Shown: positions 1 through 10,998, counted from the stretch's first letter. The stretch is DNA of 64,000 nucleotides from Pseudeuparius sepicola (GCA_963920635.1 OY987298.1:116612035-116676034), one strand, 5' to 3'. The notes: generated by a model not told the origin, from the sequence alone. Numbers and translations are program-made.

Positions 1-517
1 TGTTTACACGGAACCTAGTAGAATGTAAATCTGGAATAAACTACAGTTTATAAGCGTTCAATTAATTTTTGCTTAATATGGCGTTACAACCAAACACTAT
101 CGCCTTTTTGGCAACAGGAATTTTTTGGCAATTTATATTTAAGTCACTATAAAAATAGATTAAATTTTGTTCCTAATACAGTGATTTTTTATATCCAATT
201 CTTAATTTTTGTGAAGTTTGTATAGAAGGTTGGAGATATTTTATGCTTTTTGCTTCCAGATATTTTTTGACAAACAAATTGAATGGAAGAACAGAAAATG
301 TGTTTGTTGCCGGCTTATTGCAGGGTACGTAATATTTAGTTTGTCCTTATTGGAGTCGTTATTTTTGATCGACCTTCATTATCTTACTTTGACCAATTCT
401 TACAGTAACATATGTATTTATGTCTAATTTTTGTATTCCAGTGTTTTATTAATTGACAGTTTGTAATTTTATTTATTTATTCCAGGACGTCAATCTTTGT
501 ATAAAAAATGTATACCT
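1..517. other. AT-rich sequence, nothing recognised
   Basis: Only short open frames without recognisable domains occur here. I see no inverted repeats or RNA gene before the hammerhead-like motif that follows. Confidence 0.5.
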
Positions 518-590
518 AATTATATAAAAAAAATCTGATGATGGTAATTATCCATATTGCCGAAACGTACGTAATTAAATATTACAATTG
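518..590 (+). ncRNA. Hammerhead-ribozyme-like motif
   Basis: The conserved core CTGATGA lies at 535-541 and GAAA at 562-565. Between them GGTAAT (543-548) pairs with ATTGCC (556-561), giving a 6-bp stem II with one G-T wobble and a 7-nt loop. After GAAA, the bases ACGTACGT (565-572) can form the two-pair stem III with a GTAC tetraloop, and A573 would be the cleavage-site base. Stem I is AT-only: about three pairs next to the core, an internal loop, then about four more. Minimal type I hammerheads with very short stem III are known from Penelope-like elements and retrozymes. The fit here is by eye. An extra U follows the CTGATGA core, as in the motif at 7326, so activity is uncertain. Confidence 0.5.
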
Positions 591-2042
591 AAAAAAGAAA
601 ATTGTTATTATTCGCCGAATACCCAGAAAATTATTGATACTTACAGTTACAGTTTATATAACAAGTTTTAATACGGGCCTGCTAAAAATGACATCGTAAA
701 TATTACGCACAAATGGAAAAATGATTCATGAGTAAGACAAGGACGGGAGTTGTGACGTAGGAATGAACATACGTTGAACAGGGTTATGGACACATTTAAA
801 ATTTAATTTTCCCTTTTCTAAGCAATTGTCAAAAATCTCCACTGAGTGGCGCTCTTTAATTGCAATTGGCGTAGCTATAAAAGTTGTGTGTGCTAATCTC
901 TTTATATTCTTAGTGAATTTATTATGCAACAAGAGTAAATGCATTTGAAAATAACTTATTAAAGTTTATAGACTTTCTTATGTTATGGTTGTTAAGTGTG
1001 GTTAAGTGTTTTTATTAAAGTATCTATTGCTAACTTAAAATTGTGGCAAGCATTAACCATTTATTTTAAATTCGCTATAACCAGAACTGGTGTGTAGAAT
1101 ACCACAATTATTGTGGCCGCAAATGGCTCATTTAAATTTCAGAATTCGGACACGCATGGATGGACTAAAAATGCTACCTGTAGAACAATAATTAATGTGC
1201 CGAGCAGAAACTCGTGCTGTTTTTAATTTTTCATATATAATATGTTCTAAATCTTTGAATCTTATTCTAGCCTATGTCATATCCACTCCTTCTTTATAAA
1301 ACTGTAGGTAAACAGAGAAAAGAAAACAGGCATTTAATTTTAATTTGTCACTTGCGTTTTTATCTGGTTGCGATAATTCTAACTTTGGAGTTGATCTCCC
1401 AAGAGTATTTATTTCATTTTTTCGGTCAATGAAAAAAGTTAACTTTCAAAAGATCCTGCACACTATTTTTCGATTTGTTTATTTATTATTGGGCGTCGCT
1501 CGTACCGGCGCTGACTTTTTAGGCTGCATGTTTTTCTGCCTTCGATTGACCTTGGTTCGAGGCAGGCACATGCACATGTCTTTAAAGAAAAACACCGCTA
1601 TGGCCAAGAGCGCTGGACAAATGTGGATTCACGGTATTGCTCCTAAATATAGCTTTATCCGTGTGATTTACTAATTGTCCTACACTCACTGGGATTACTA
1701 CGGTTTTCTAGGGTTTTCCGTAGTACTTGAGCGATTGCTATCCTATCGGGAAAAAATTCGGCCCTAGCCGCAAATGGCAACGAAGACAAAATAATAGTAA
1801 TTGCCCCCCTCCCCCGCACAAGCATGTGGTTGCTTCTGGGGTACTCCTAGTTTGGAGTATTGTGAGGGTGAGAATTATTATTATTACGAGTAGAACACTA
1901 CACGACGCGATGCACCGTTCAGTACCAAAGAATAAACCGCACGGGAACAGGCAGACACGGCGCGGAACTAAAGGCGGAAACCCTTTATTGTTATTTGTTA
2001 TTTGAAAGGAGTTTTTCCCCTTGGTATTACTTGTATAACTAT
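591..2042. other. No recognisable gene
   Basis: The longest open frame here (1345-1674, + strand) has no recognisable domain or family resemblance. A mildly GC-rich patch around 1720-1990 also shows no coding signature. Confidence 0.45.
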
Positions 2043-2044
2043 TA

Positions 2045-2898
2045 GACCGGGAGATAGTGACAGATTTTTGGACGTGATTTTACTCAGTATGCCTTGCAAA
2101 GGGCATTATGTGACACATATTCTCACAATAATACGGTATGAATCAGAGAGTCATCATGGGTTCTTCATGTGAAAAACTGAGTTTTCAATGATTCGAAAAA
2201 TATTCGTTTTGATATGATTTTATACAGGCTGCCATGTGTTTTATAATGAAGTTCAAAATAGAAAATTCCTCGGAAAACCATAGGCATACCGTTAGGGTGG
2301 GTCCAAAGGGCTGTTATTGACACGTGATCTTGTATTTTAATAATTAATTTTTCCACGCTTCTGAACAGGCTGCCAATGAGAAGTAGGTATGCAAGTTCTT
2401 ATTATGAAAATGCTGAAAAAAGGATGGCATACCTTTCGCGCATGTCCAAGTACTGTTTAAATTGAATGTTATTTAATCATTTAAACGAGTTATTCGATGT
2501 AAAGTGTACTTGGACATGCGCAAACGGTATGCCATCTTTTATTCAGCAGTTTCATAACAAGAACTTGCATACTTCTCATTGGCAGCCTGTTCAGAAACGT
2601 GGAAAAATTAATTATTAAAATACAAGATCACGTGGCAATAATAGCCCTTTGGACCCACCCTAACGGTATGCCTATGGTTTTCTGAGGAATTTTCTATTTT
2701 GAACTTCATTATAAAACACATGGCAGCCTGTATAAAATCATATCAAAACGCATATTTTTCGAATAATTGAAAACTCAGTTTTTCACATGAAGAACCCAGG
2801 ATGACTCTCTGATTCACACCTTATTATTGTCACATAATGCCCTTTGCAAGGCATACTGAGTAAAATCACGTCCAAAAATCTGTCACTATCTCCCGGTC
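2045..2898. mobile_element. 854-bp palindromic TA-flanked transposon (GACCGGGAG ends)
   Basis: The left end GACCGGGAGATAGTGACAG is mirrored at the right end, and the arms pair for about 410 bp around a loop near 2459-2505. A TA dinucleotide flanks each end, as expected for a Tc1/mariner-type target duplication. Arm differences are scattered substitutions and small indels, for example the arms around 2120 and 2830. A half copy of the same family lies at 37842. There is no transposase, so it is non-autonomous. The superfamily is inferred from the TA flanks only. Confidence 0.75.
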
Positions 2899-2900
2899 TA

Positions 2901-3824
2901 TATGCCAAAATGACGAAATAAAAAAAATATTATATAATAATTATTTATAATATAATAAGTATGTCCAATATTCCACAAGAATCTTAAAAAATATAATAGA
3001 GAAACCGATATATTGACTCGTTATTGCTTCATAGCGATTTTCAATCATTTAGTTTGCTCAAAATAGCCGAAGAATTTACACAAAAGAAACATATAAAACG
3101 ATATATCACCCGCTATTTTCAAATTTGCCAGGTTGCACCCCCCTTCAACCACCCCATCCTTATAATATGAAAATTGCTCTCTATTAACAATTATTATTAC
3201 TACTAATTTAGTACTAATTTAGTAAAAGTCACAGAAAATATACGCTACGCGTAGCGTATATTTTCTGTGGTAAAAGTTACTATATCGCGAAAACCATAAT
3301 AAAAAAAATGTCTTCCCTCCATTTCCATCATGGAGCGATTTCGCCCAATATGCAACTTATTTTTGGCCTACACTTTTTAATCTTATATATTAAAAGTTAT
3401 CAATAATGGATGTATTTTTATGTAGCCTCAAATGGAGCAGATTGTATGGCCACTACTAGTAGAGAACTGTCCCCAAATGGGGCACATGGCACATTGTGTT
3501 GCCACTGTAGGTACTAGGACAGAAGTAGCCTCAAGTTGCAAAGAACGTTTTCTGTTTTATGTGAATTTGCGATATTTTAAACAAATATACAATACATTTA
3601 CGACAACATTTTAGGCTATAAACGGAAACTCTATAAACTTTTTTATTCCTTTGGTAGAGATTTTTAGTTCAAATTCTTCTTAAAGTGGCCGGAACTGGTA
3701 CCTCAACGTTAAATGTGTAACGCACCCCTGTTCTACAAAACAACAGTGTAGTATATACATTTATATGTCTATGTCAGCCACAGTTTTAAGAATGACAAAA
3801 CCACATACCTGTATATTAACATAT
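2901..3824. other. AT-rich stretch, empty apart from the 3230 snapback
   Basis: No coding signature or other repeat structure is visible besides the 40-bp palindrome annotated separately. Confidence 0.4.
3230..3269. mobile_element. 40-bp perfect snapback with 8-bp target duplication
   Basis: The 20-nt arm CACAGAAAATATACGCTACG (3230-3249) is followed immediately by its exact reverse complement. The 8-mer GTAAAAGT sits directly on both sides (3222-3229 and 3270-3277). A perfect terminal inverted repeat plus a perfect direct flanking duplication is the signature of a transposition product. An 8-bp duplication fits hAT or P-type transposases. A second snapback with the same CACAGA/TCTGTG ends and a 7-bp flanking repeat is at 49485-49525. 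Confidence 0.65.
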
Positions 3825-5107
3825 ATCGCGCACGGCAAGGCGGAGGGAACGAAAAGAGCTTAAATTCGCCGCCATTTTTAACCCTATATTGACAGTTTGA
3901 ATGGTGGCCACTTTATTCCTTGTTTATTTTTTTATACTGTATGACTGAAATTACATTATACTTTTTGAAGGCGCCGGTAAAATCATGAAAGTCAGCGATT
4001 TAGTTTTTATATTTTGTACGGTTAATAGTTTTTCGTTTTCATATTTACAAGATCAAAAAATAACTTGGTAAAGCATTTTAAAAATGCGAATAAGAGATTT
4101 TCTGATTTCTTGCTGATCTTTAGGTTTTCAAGAGAAAAAACTAAATTTAGAAAGTGGATTAGTAATCATCGACAATCATATTCTCTGGAAGGACTCTATG
4201 TATGCGTGTTCTATTTATTTTGATGAACAAGATTTTTTAATGCAACACGAAAGAACGTGAAAAGTGGCTCTCTACCATCTATAAACCTAACCGAAGAAGC
4301 AGTGGCGTCAAAATTGGTAAGACCACCAAAGAAATTCATTTCTGTTCAAGAAGTAGGTAACTCATAGAGGTGAGGAAAATGGAGACATTGTAATTCTCGA
4401 TACGACTAAGAGAGCCGCATTTCTGGAGTAAATAGAATTAACCGAAGAAATGCAAACAGCAGCAGGCAGCAGCAAGTAAACCTGTTAACTGCAGATCACT
4501 GACAGCAAAAATATTGAAGCTTATCAAAAAAGAGTGTAATTAGAAATCACTTCACTTGCATTTTTGAAGTAAAGATTAAAGTTTTAGAAGTTACCAAGTT
4601 TTCTTTTGCTTGTATTTTTAAACAAACGAAAAGAAATAGAATAATTCAGAAATTTGTATAGATATGTTCCTGGAAAATAGCTTATTATTATTAAAAGTAT
4701 TCAAAGAAATAATTATCCCAAGTAATATTGTTTGAAAATGTTAGGTAATAAAAAATATTTTCAGGTTTTTTATAAGTACCTTATTATTTAGGGGAGTATA
4801 ATTTAGCTATTGTATAAGGGATAATGTACAATAATAATTAAATTAGTTCTGTTTATGATGATTAAAATATATTTTTTTGATTAAGTTGTATAATTTTTCA
4901 ACCTACAAAACCAAAACCAACAAAAAGCTTGGACCTATGTTGTACTTTGAACTAAAATAATTTCCATTTTAACAAAACGACAACAAAGACATTACATTAT
5001 TTATGGAACCCACCCGTATAAATTATTTCAAATTTCCCGCCTCATTTAAGGTTAAAAATGGCCACCAAATTATTCCCCCGGTTGGACGTCTCTCTTGCGC
5101 GGTATAG
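3825..5107. mobile_element. Possible decayed inverted-repeat element
   Basis: The left side (TATATCGCGCACGGCAAGG, then GCCATTTTTAACC near 3870) is loosely mirrored on the right (GGTTAAAAATGGC near 5050, then TTGCGCGGTATA near 5095). The match is patchy and I see no clear target duplication or coding remnant. It may be an old DNA transposon of about 1.3 kb, or chance similarity between two short repeats. Confidence 0.3.
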
Positions 5108-5759
5108 GTTGCTATAAGTATATGGAAAAAACCTTTCCACTGCTCGCCGGCGCCGGTATTCAGTAGGTATACTTTTTTGTGTCGGTCAAGCTGCACCTAC
5201 TTCGAGGCACAAAGCAAAAAACATACAAAAATGGAGAAATACGCAATACGCAGCAGAAAGTGCAAAGAACTAAAATCAAAGATTCGCATTCTAAAAAGAA
5301 TGCTTGACGTTTCCGAAACTCAAAGCAAGTAATGTTGTTTTATGCAATATTATCTATAACTTAAATCGTTGACTGACGTATTATTAATTAATGTTATTAA
5401 TTATTGTTCATCAATGCAAGCTTAAATCGAAAGCGTTTTAAATATTTTTATTCATTAAAATCTCCTGTATGGGTTATCAAATAGCAATTTGGTCAGATGT
5501 CGCAATTACTATTTTAACCTCTCCCAACTTTCAAAATTCTCATACTTCCGAAAAGAACATAAAGGAAAGCAGGTAAACACTTTTAGATTATGCAGACAGC
5601 GACGAGGACCGCAGGCAGGTCTATATACTGGTTCAAGTCGTGCTTGGACTCCATCCCCAACACGTTTCTCTCATAATAATGCTTTCCATGCTTTACTAAG
5701 GGCAAGTCCAACTCCTCCCAATGAACACCCAGAACCCTGTAGTGGTTCTTCAGTATAAG

Positions 5760-6312
5760 TATACTAGAATTATTTGGAGATGCTCCAAAAACGCAAGAAA
5801 AAAGAGGAAAACCCTTGCACGAGGAACTTCAAAAAGTCAATAGATGGGAAAGTTTGTAGGCAACGGAGTGGACAAAGAAGAAATAAAACGCACCTGCGCC
5901 GAATAACGACTTCCCGAAAATTGTGATATTCTTGGCACACCAATTATAAACAAAGAGGTTCAAGCAATTTTATCCAAAAGGTTTATCTAATAGAACAGAC
6001 GAGTACCTATATTTAAAAAATTCAAAATATGATAGCAGCGGCTTTGTGTGCCCAGTCAGTTCCTTTGAAGTCCATCTATCAACGCAGGATAAGTGAAAAT
6101 GTTAGCCAAAATATTGTGCAGCGTTCAATACAAACTGTCGCAACAGAGGAGATTTATAATATCTCCTACTTTAAACGCTGAACTCAAACAAGTTGTCGAA
6201 AAAGTACCTATAAATAAATATCTCTTTGGCGAAAAACTAGTCATGCCTTGCAAGGACGCCAAAGATCTAGAAAAATCAAGCAGGGAGATAAGACACGAGA
6301 CACCTTGTACAT
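5760..6312 (+). pseudogene. DIRS-like retrotransposon gag relic
   Basis: Peptide pieces in shifting frames resemble the Gag-like protein of DIRS-type (tyrosine recombinase) retrotransposons. In order they are a segment with GDAPKTQEKRGKPLHEEL (about 5780-5825), one with PIINKEVQAILSKRF (about 5940-5985), a serine/glutamine-rich part, and VVEKVPINKYLFGEKL (about 6190-6240). Several stops and frame changes break it. It lies just upstream of matching RT relics on the same strand, which supports the assignment. The family call rests on remembered family appearance, not on an alignment. The region upstream (5220-5760) probably belongs to the same element, but I cannot prove it. Confidence 0.5.
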
Positions 6313-7124
6313 AACGAAATTAACCAAAGGTGAGATTTAAACTTTAAGGGCCTTATTTACACAGCTCGAATGAACACATCCTAGACATAATCAAAGGTTA
6401 CAAAATACCGTTCAACAAAACACCAATTCAAAAAATAAAACCCAATGAAAAACAGATTTCCAACAAGGAATTTCGAATCAAGTAAAACGAAACAATTGAA
6501 CAGCTTCTAGTTTGTGGTGCACTTAAAAAGTGCAAACCAAAAAATGGAGATTTTATTTTTCCATTTTTTCTAAGGAAAAAGCCAAATGGCAAGTATACAG
6601 GTTTATTCTGAATTTAAAAAGTGTTAATGAATTCCTGGGATCCGCCACATTTCAAGCTTGAAGACTACAGGTATGCTCAACATTATTAGATCTTTTTTAA
6701 GACGCCTACTTTCGTATAAAAATTCACGAGGATCATAGAAAATATCTAAGATTTATTTACAAGGGAAACACAAGATTCAATGTCTGCCTTATTTACCAAA
6801 GTCATGAAACCGGTTGTACAAAAACTAGGCTCACAAGTATAGTTATCCGTAATATATTTAGACGATACTTTACTAGCAGGGATAACAGAAAAAACTGTTA
6901 AACAAACTAGGTTTCGTACTCAATACTAGCAAAAGCACACTCGCACCTACTAAATCCATCAAATTTTTATAGGTTTCATTTTCATACACACAAGATTTCT
7001 ATGACTTTACCTAAAGAAACAGCAGACTCAATATCCAAACTATTACAAACGTATTTTAGGAACAATTCGTGCGAAATAAGAGGTTACTTATTTTGCTTAA
7101 CTCCACACACAAAGACTCTGTTTT

Positions 7125-7180
7125 TTTGCAATCGACAGGCTTTTCGCTAACCCTGTTAGCATCATCAAGATATGATTAAG
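7125..7180 (-). ncRNA. Decayed hammerhead-like motif, left arm
   Basis: Read on the minus strand, TTGATGA is followed by a perfect 6-bp stem II (GCTAAC with loop AGG and GTTAGC), then GAAA, then AGCCTGTC before GA. The first core base is T instead of C and stem III is disrupted. The mirror copy at 7315-7370 has the intact CTGATGA core and intact stem III but GTAA instead of GAAA. The two together therefore imply a complete ancestor. Confidence 0.5.
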
Positions 7181-7314
7181 TCTAATGTACTTATTCTTAA
7201 CCTATGCTATAAATAGAATAGGTTACGAGTAAGTAGATTAGACTTAATCATATCTATAAATAGAATAGGTTACGAGTAAGTAGATTAGACTTAATAATCT
7301 CCTGATGATTAGAC

Positions 7315-7370
7315 TTAATCATCTCCTGATGATGCTAACGTGGTTAGCGTAACTCATGTCGAGGGCAAAA
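7315..7370 (+). ncRNA. Decayed hammerhead-like motif, right arm
   Basis: CTGATGA is at 7326-7332. Stem II is GCTAAC (7334-7339) with GTTAGC (7343-7348) and a 3-nt loop. GTAAC replaces the essential GAAAC. Stem III would be AC/GT around TCAT, ending in the classical cleavage triplet GTC (7358-7360). CTC before the core can pair with GAG after the cleavage site. The A-to-T change in GAAA should abolish activity. Confidence 0.55.
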
Positions 7371-7989
7371 AACAAAGTTTTGGTGTGTGGAGTTAAGTAA
7401 AAGGGTATTTTCTAAACGCCAAAAGGTTCCTGATTCCCAAATTAAAATAAGAGGTGTTGCAAAACTTATACATATAAAACCTTTCGAAAGAGCAAAAACT
7501 CTTGGGTTACAACATCGCACAAGGGAACTGCAATAAAAATATGTTTATTTCTGTCGAGCTAAAGAAGAAGACATTATCGTGATAGATTAAAAATATAAAT
7601 TTAAAGCAAATAATAATTATGACTTGGGAATATTTTCAGTCGCCTCCTCAACAGGATGTGGAGCATATAATAATAAAGAAATCCTACATAGTTACTTCAC
7701 ATATATTGCTAAGAGATTATGGCTGCCGAAAACGGATTAAAATCCTTTTCAAAAGAGAAAATAAATATAAATATTAATAATAATTGAAAGAATTTAGCAT
7801 TGGTGCGAAATTATTCAATTATCTGCAACTTGAACAAAAATTTTGCAGCGGGAAGTACACCAGAGACAGGCTAGAGAATCATTTGAATCTCCCTATTTAG
7901 CTGATAAGCTCAATTGAATGATAATTCAACTCTGAAGGTCCATTTGTGACATGTTTACCCGAAAATTAAAGAAATATTCCCTACTATGC

Positions 7990-8834
7990 CGGGTTTACAC
8001 AGCTATCTACCAATACTTTAACGGCAATGATTATTGTTTGTCACTTCTCGACTTCTAGATGCGGTTCAAATTTCGGGGTGTCGCGCGGTCTATTAGCGTT
8101 TGAATGCAAATAAGGTAATGCCAAGCCCTTTTGGAATAGTGAACAGTCTTTAATCCCTATTTACCGACCTATCCCAATACTACATTTCTCTAATATGCCA
8201 CGTAAGCTCTTTGAAATAGGTGTACGAAATTTTCAAACCCCGCGCTGGTATTTCAGAAGTGTCAATGTAACTAAGCATCATAGCCAACCGCTACCGCTAC
8301 GCCGCGCGCCGGTGCACTTTCTTAAATCTTTGAATAAACTTTAAAGCATTTTCACTCCCCAATCTTTGCCCCACACTACTGTTTGAGATGATTGAAAAAA
8401 TATTTTTGCTTTTAGTCAAAATACAGCATACCTATACTAGCAGTAGGTACATACCCCATGAGTTTTTGTGCAAAAAGTGGTTAAATACAAAGTTGCAGTT
8501 GTGGTGCAATTTCCAATCTGAAACCGGCTTCCACTTTAAGCTATTGAATCTTTTGTATTCTACGACTTTGGAGATTGTTTAGAGGTATCTAGGGACCTAA
8601 GCAGCTTTTGCCAGAATGTGGGCTTTTGCAGATTTGAAGCGTTTGGATTCTTTCTAAAGTTTGCGGAATTTAGCTTCTGTGCTAATATCAGGAATTTAAA
8701 GCTACAATGGCGCTACGTTGCCCAAAGCATACCTCTATTTCCAAGTCCCTGCAATTCCAATATACTTTTATTATATTTATTATTATTATGCCGAGTGGTA
8801 ATTCAATAAACCAGAACATTTTAGTTGTTGTTTT
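7990..8834. other. No recognisable feature
   Basis: This may include the lost 3' part of the DIRS-like element. No tyrosine-recombinase motif or inverted repeat was seen. Confidence 0.4.
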
Positions 8835-9586
8835 AGTTTTAGTTTGTTCGGAAGGTCTTCAAAAAAACGCGTCTTTTAACGATATTACTTTTGTCAAAAT
8901 ACAAATCCATGGACGGTTAGGATCTTCGGGTACCACCGATTTTTCGAAAACCATTTAGCGATTTTTTATTTAAAATCTGGCACAACAGCGTAAATAAGAA
9001 CTCCCCAAAACCCCCATATACCAAATTTTAACAAGAAATGTTGACGGAGTTCTATTCTACAGAGTGCCAAAGTTGAGCAAAATAGGAATTTTAAAGATAT
9101 CTGCAGTGACTTTAGAAAGAATATAGCCACATAGTCATTGGTGTCTATCAAGTCAAGTGTGCCATGAAATCCCCTCAAAATAGTTCAGAGGTCAACTGGA
9201 CCTCTCAAAGTGTTGGTGTGCAAAGATCCAATATAAAATAAACAGGGTATCTTTCTCTGTGCCATCTCAAAATACTGAATTTTTTGAGGTCAAAAAGCGA
9301 GTATATCAAAACCGCCCCAGACACCTTAAACGAACTAATTCCAAAAAATACAAAAACCTGCCAGTCAATATAGGTCCATGTGAGTTAAGGTGGCTGGTGC
9401 GCCAGAACAGGAAACGCACAGAAAACGTATCATTTTGGACAGTGAGTTTGTTGAGAAATGTCCAATAATTTCAATTTTTTTCATTTGTTGGTTGGCATTT
9501 AGTAAAAAATAAATTACTTTTGTGTTTATTAATGTTTTCAATAATTCATAATTCAATAATTCCAGAGCATTCTTGACCAGAATAAA

Positions 9587-10750
9587 ATTTCATTTAATTT
9601 TTAATTGGGTTTTTCGCCACCAAACTGATCGAAAGACAACTTTTTCAAGTTGCCTGGAAAATTCATAAATTCTTAACAGTGAATGAACGAAACTTTAAAC
9701 GTGTAACTCAAAAAATAACTTCAACAAATTTGTTTCCTGAGCTTTCGGAGGATAAATCTTCCTCCTTTCTTAAAGATCATGTCACGTCAAAGTGAAGTGA
9801 CAGATTAATAAATTTCAGGTAAAAATGTCATGACAACAGAAACAATAGCCTAGCCACCTGCCTGATATTGTACCCTGTGTTTTATCTAATTATCTATACT
9901 AACTTCTCTTTGAATAAGTGGCAATAATATTTTACTGAATTCCACTGAACATTCAGCAACACAGTTGCCCGTATTTCCTAGAATAAATGCAGATTCTTTA
10001 ATTTTTCGTCTATTTCCTACTTCTTCTTTTAGAATTGGTTTGGAACTATCCCACAATATCCTATGATTGTTATTAAAGGAATGTTCACATATTTTTGACT
10101 TCGAAATTTGATTTTGCCTGATATAATTTTTATGTTCTTTTAAACGAACGTTAAATGGTCTACAAGTCTCCCCAACATAGAACTTTCCACATTCACAAGG
10201 AATTTTATAAATGCAATTTTTTGACTTTGTAACTCATTAAATGGTTTTGTTTTAACTAGCATCGATCTTAATGTATTTTTGGTTTTAAATACTGTTCTCA
10301 CATTAAAACGATTGCCTATACGTTTTAGCTTATCTGACAGTCCAGGAATATAAGGAATTATTAAATTTACTGGTCGGTCCACCAGATTTATTTCTCTAAT
10401 TCTATTAGCATTGTTATTTTGTTGGCAATCCTGAAAAACTTGCTCAATAAATTCAATAGGATAACTATTCTTCTCAAGAACATGTTTTATATGTTTAATT
10501 TCTTCCTCAAATTTTGTGTCATTAGAACAAATCGTTCTAGCCCTGTAATACAAACTTTTAATTACTCCTTTTTTAACACTAATCTGATGATTGGAGTTGA
10601 AATTGAGATATCTATTAGTATGTGTTGGTTTTCTATAGACACTAATAGTTTCTATACTATCTGATTTCAGTATAGAAACATCTAAGAAAAGTAAGTGATT
10701 ATTATTTTCAATTTTAGAAATAAATAATAATAAAGTTTCATAAAAATGGA
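9587..10750 (-). mobile_element. 5'-truncated Penelope-like element
   Basis: This segment inserted inside the palindromic repeat and encodes an RT C-terminus followed by a GIY-YIG domain, the diagnostic order of Penelope-like elements. The 3' end on the minus strand is GGCGAAAAACCCAATTAAAA followed by ATTAAATG. The same terminal sequence recurs in inverted pair form at 50970-51080. Starting inside the RT is typical of 5' truncation during target-primed reverse transcription. Within its 3' region (about 9735-9775, minus) a stem GGAGGA/TCCTCC is followed by GAAA, possibly the remnant of a hammerhead, but the core is too degenerate to call. Confidence 0.75.
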
Positions 10751-10754
10751 GCAA
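9886..10754 (-). pseudogene. Penelope-like RT C-terminus plus GIY-YIG endonuclease (frameshifted)
   Basis: The upstream frame (from 10754) starts inside the RT: LLFLDVSIL, then VYRKPTHTNRYLNFNSNH, KKGVIKSLYYRA, and IPYIPGLSDKLKRI, all typical of Penelope-like RT and its linker. Near 10215 a frame change moves into CIYKIPCECGKFYVGETCR, the GIY-YIG motif, followed by RLKEHKNYI, CEHSFNNNH and NTGNCVAECSVEFSK, ending at a stop at 9886-9888. One frameshift separates the two domains and the N-terminal RT motifs, including the catalytic aspartates, are missing, so the fragment cannot be functional. The upstream boundary is the truncation point, not a start codon. Confidence 0.85.
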
Positions 10755-10998
10755 AGAAAAATGCCCGGTACATTTTTGTATTTAATCTTTGCACACCAAC
10801 ACTTCGAGTGGTCTTGTTGACCATCCAACTGTTTGAAGTAATTCCATGGCGCACTTAACTCGCCAGATGCCTTTACAACTCCTCAAACTCAAATTTGACA
10901 CCCTGCAGAAACTCCCTGTATATTTTTTGTGCAAAATTGTGAGAATGAGCAGATTTATAGTAGGTATCTAAAAATATAGAGGGCGTTTCTGCCGCACA

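Larger units (their letters stand above)
7097..7396. mobile_element. Palindromic insertion carrying two inverted hammerhead-like motifs
   Basis: TTAACTCCACACAC at the left is mirrored by GTGTGTGGAGTTAA at the right, and the arms continue through the hammerhead-like motifs into a centre containing a 47-bp tandem duplication (7207-7295) and a repeated 24-bp unit. It interrupts the DIRS-like relic, whose coding resumes after it, so it inserted after that element. TTAA lies at both borders and may be the target duplication or part of the termini. It could be two Penelope-type or retrozyme-type termini joined head to head rather than a DNA transposon. Confidence 0.6.
6368..7985 (+). pseudogene. 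DIRS-like reverse transcriptase / RNase H relic
   Basis: Successive short frames give the DIRS-type RT pattern: a segment ending KIPFNKTP, then CGALKKCKPKNGDFIFPFFL with RKKPNGKYRF, then LEDYR, then DAYFRIKIHEDHRKYLRF, the catalytic box as SVIYLDDTLLAG (about 6847-6880), and GFIFIH followed by TLPKETADSISKLL. Downstream of an inserted palindrome (7097-7396), EREK-like sequence (KPFERAKTLGLQ) and an RNase H-like start (GIFSVASSTGCGAY) follow. There are many stops and frameshifts, so it is dead. The tyrosine recombinase was not found, so the 3' part is missing or unrecognisable. Confidence 0.65.
8835..10940. mobile_element. Second, decayed copy of the 12253-13293 palindromic family, split by a Penelope-like element
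   Basis: From about 8850 the sequence follows the 12.3-13.3 kb element closely: the motif AAAACCATTTAGCGATTT, then CCCCAAAACCCCCATATA, and GTTGGTGTGCAAA. Similarity stops near 9586 and resumes near 10760 with TCTTTGCACACCAACAC running to about 10935. The interval between is the Penelope-like insertion. Neither CAGGGTG terminus is preserved, so both ends are eroded. No transposase remains. Confidence 0.65.

Noticed and set aside
1345..1674. 109-codon open frame on + strand
   Set aside because: No homology recognised, AT-rich context, no supporting splice or promoter signals.
5489..5758. 89-codon frame before the DIRS gag relic
   Set aside because: Composition suggests it may belong to the DIRS element, but no recognisable segment supports it.
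9735..9775. Third hammerhead in the Penelope-like 3' region
   Set aside because: A stem followed by GAAA is present but the CTGATGA core is too degenerate (CTTTAAGA) to annotate as a ribozyme.
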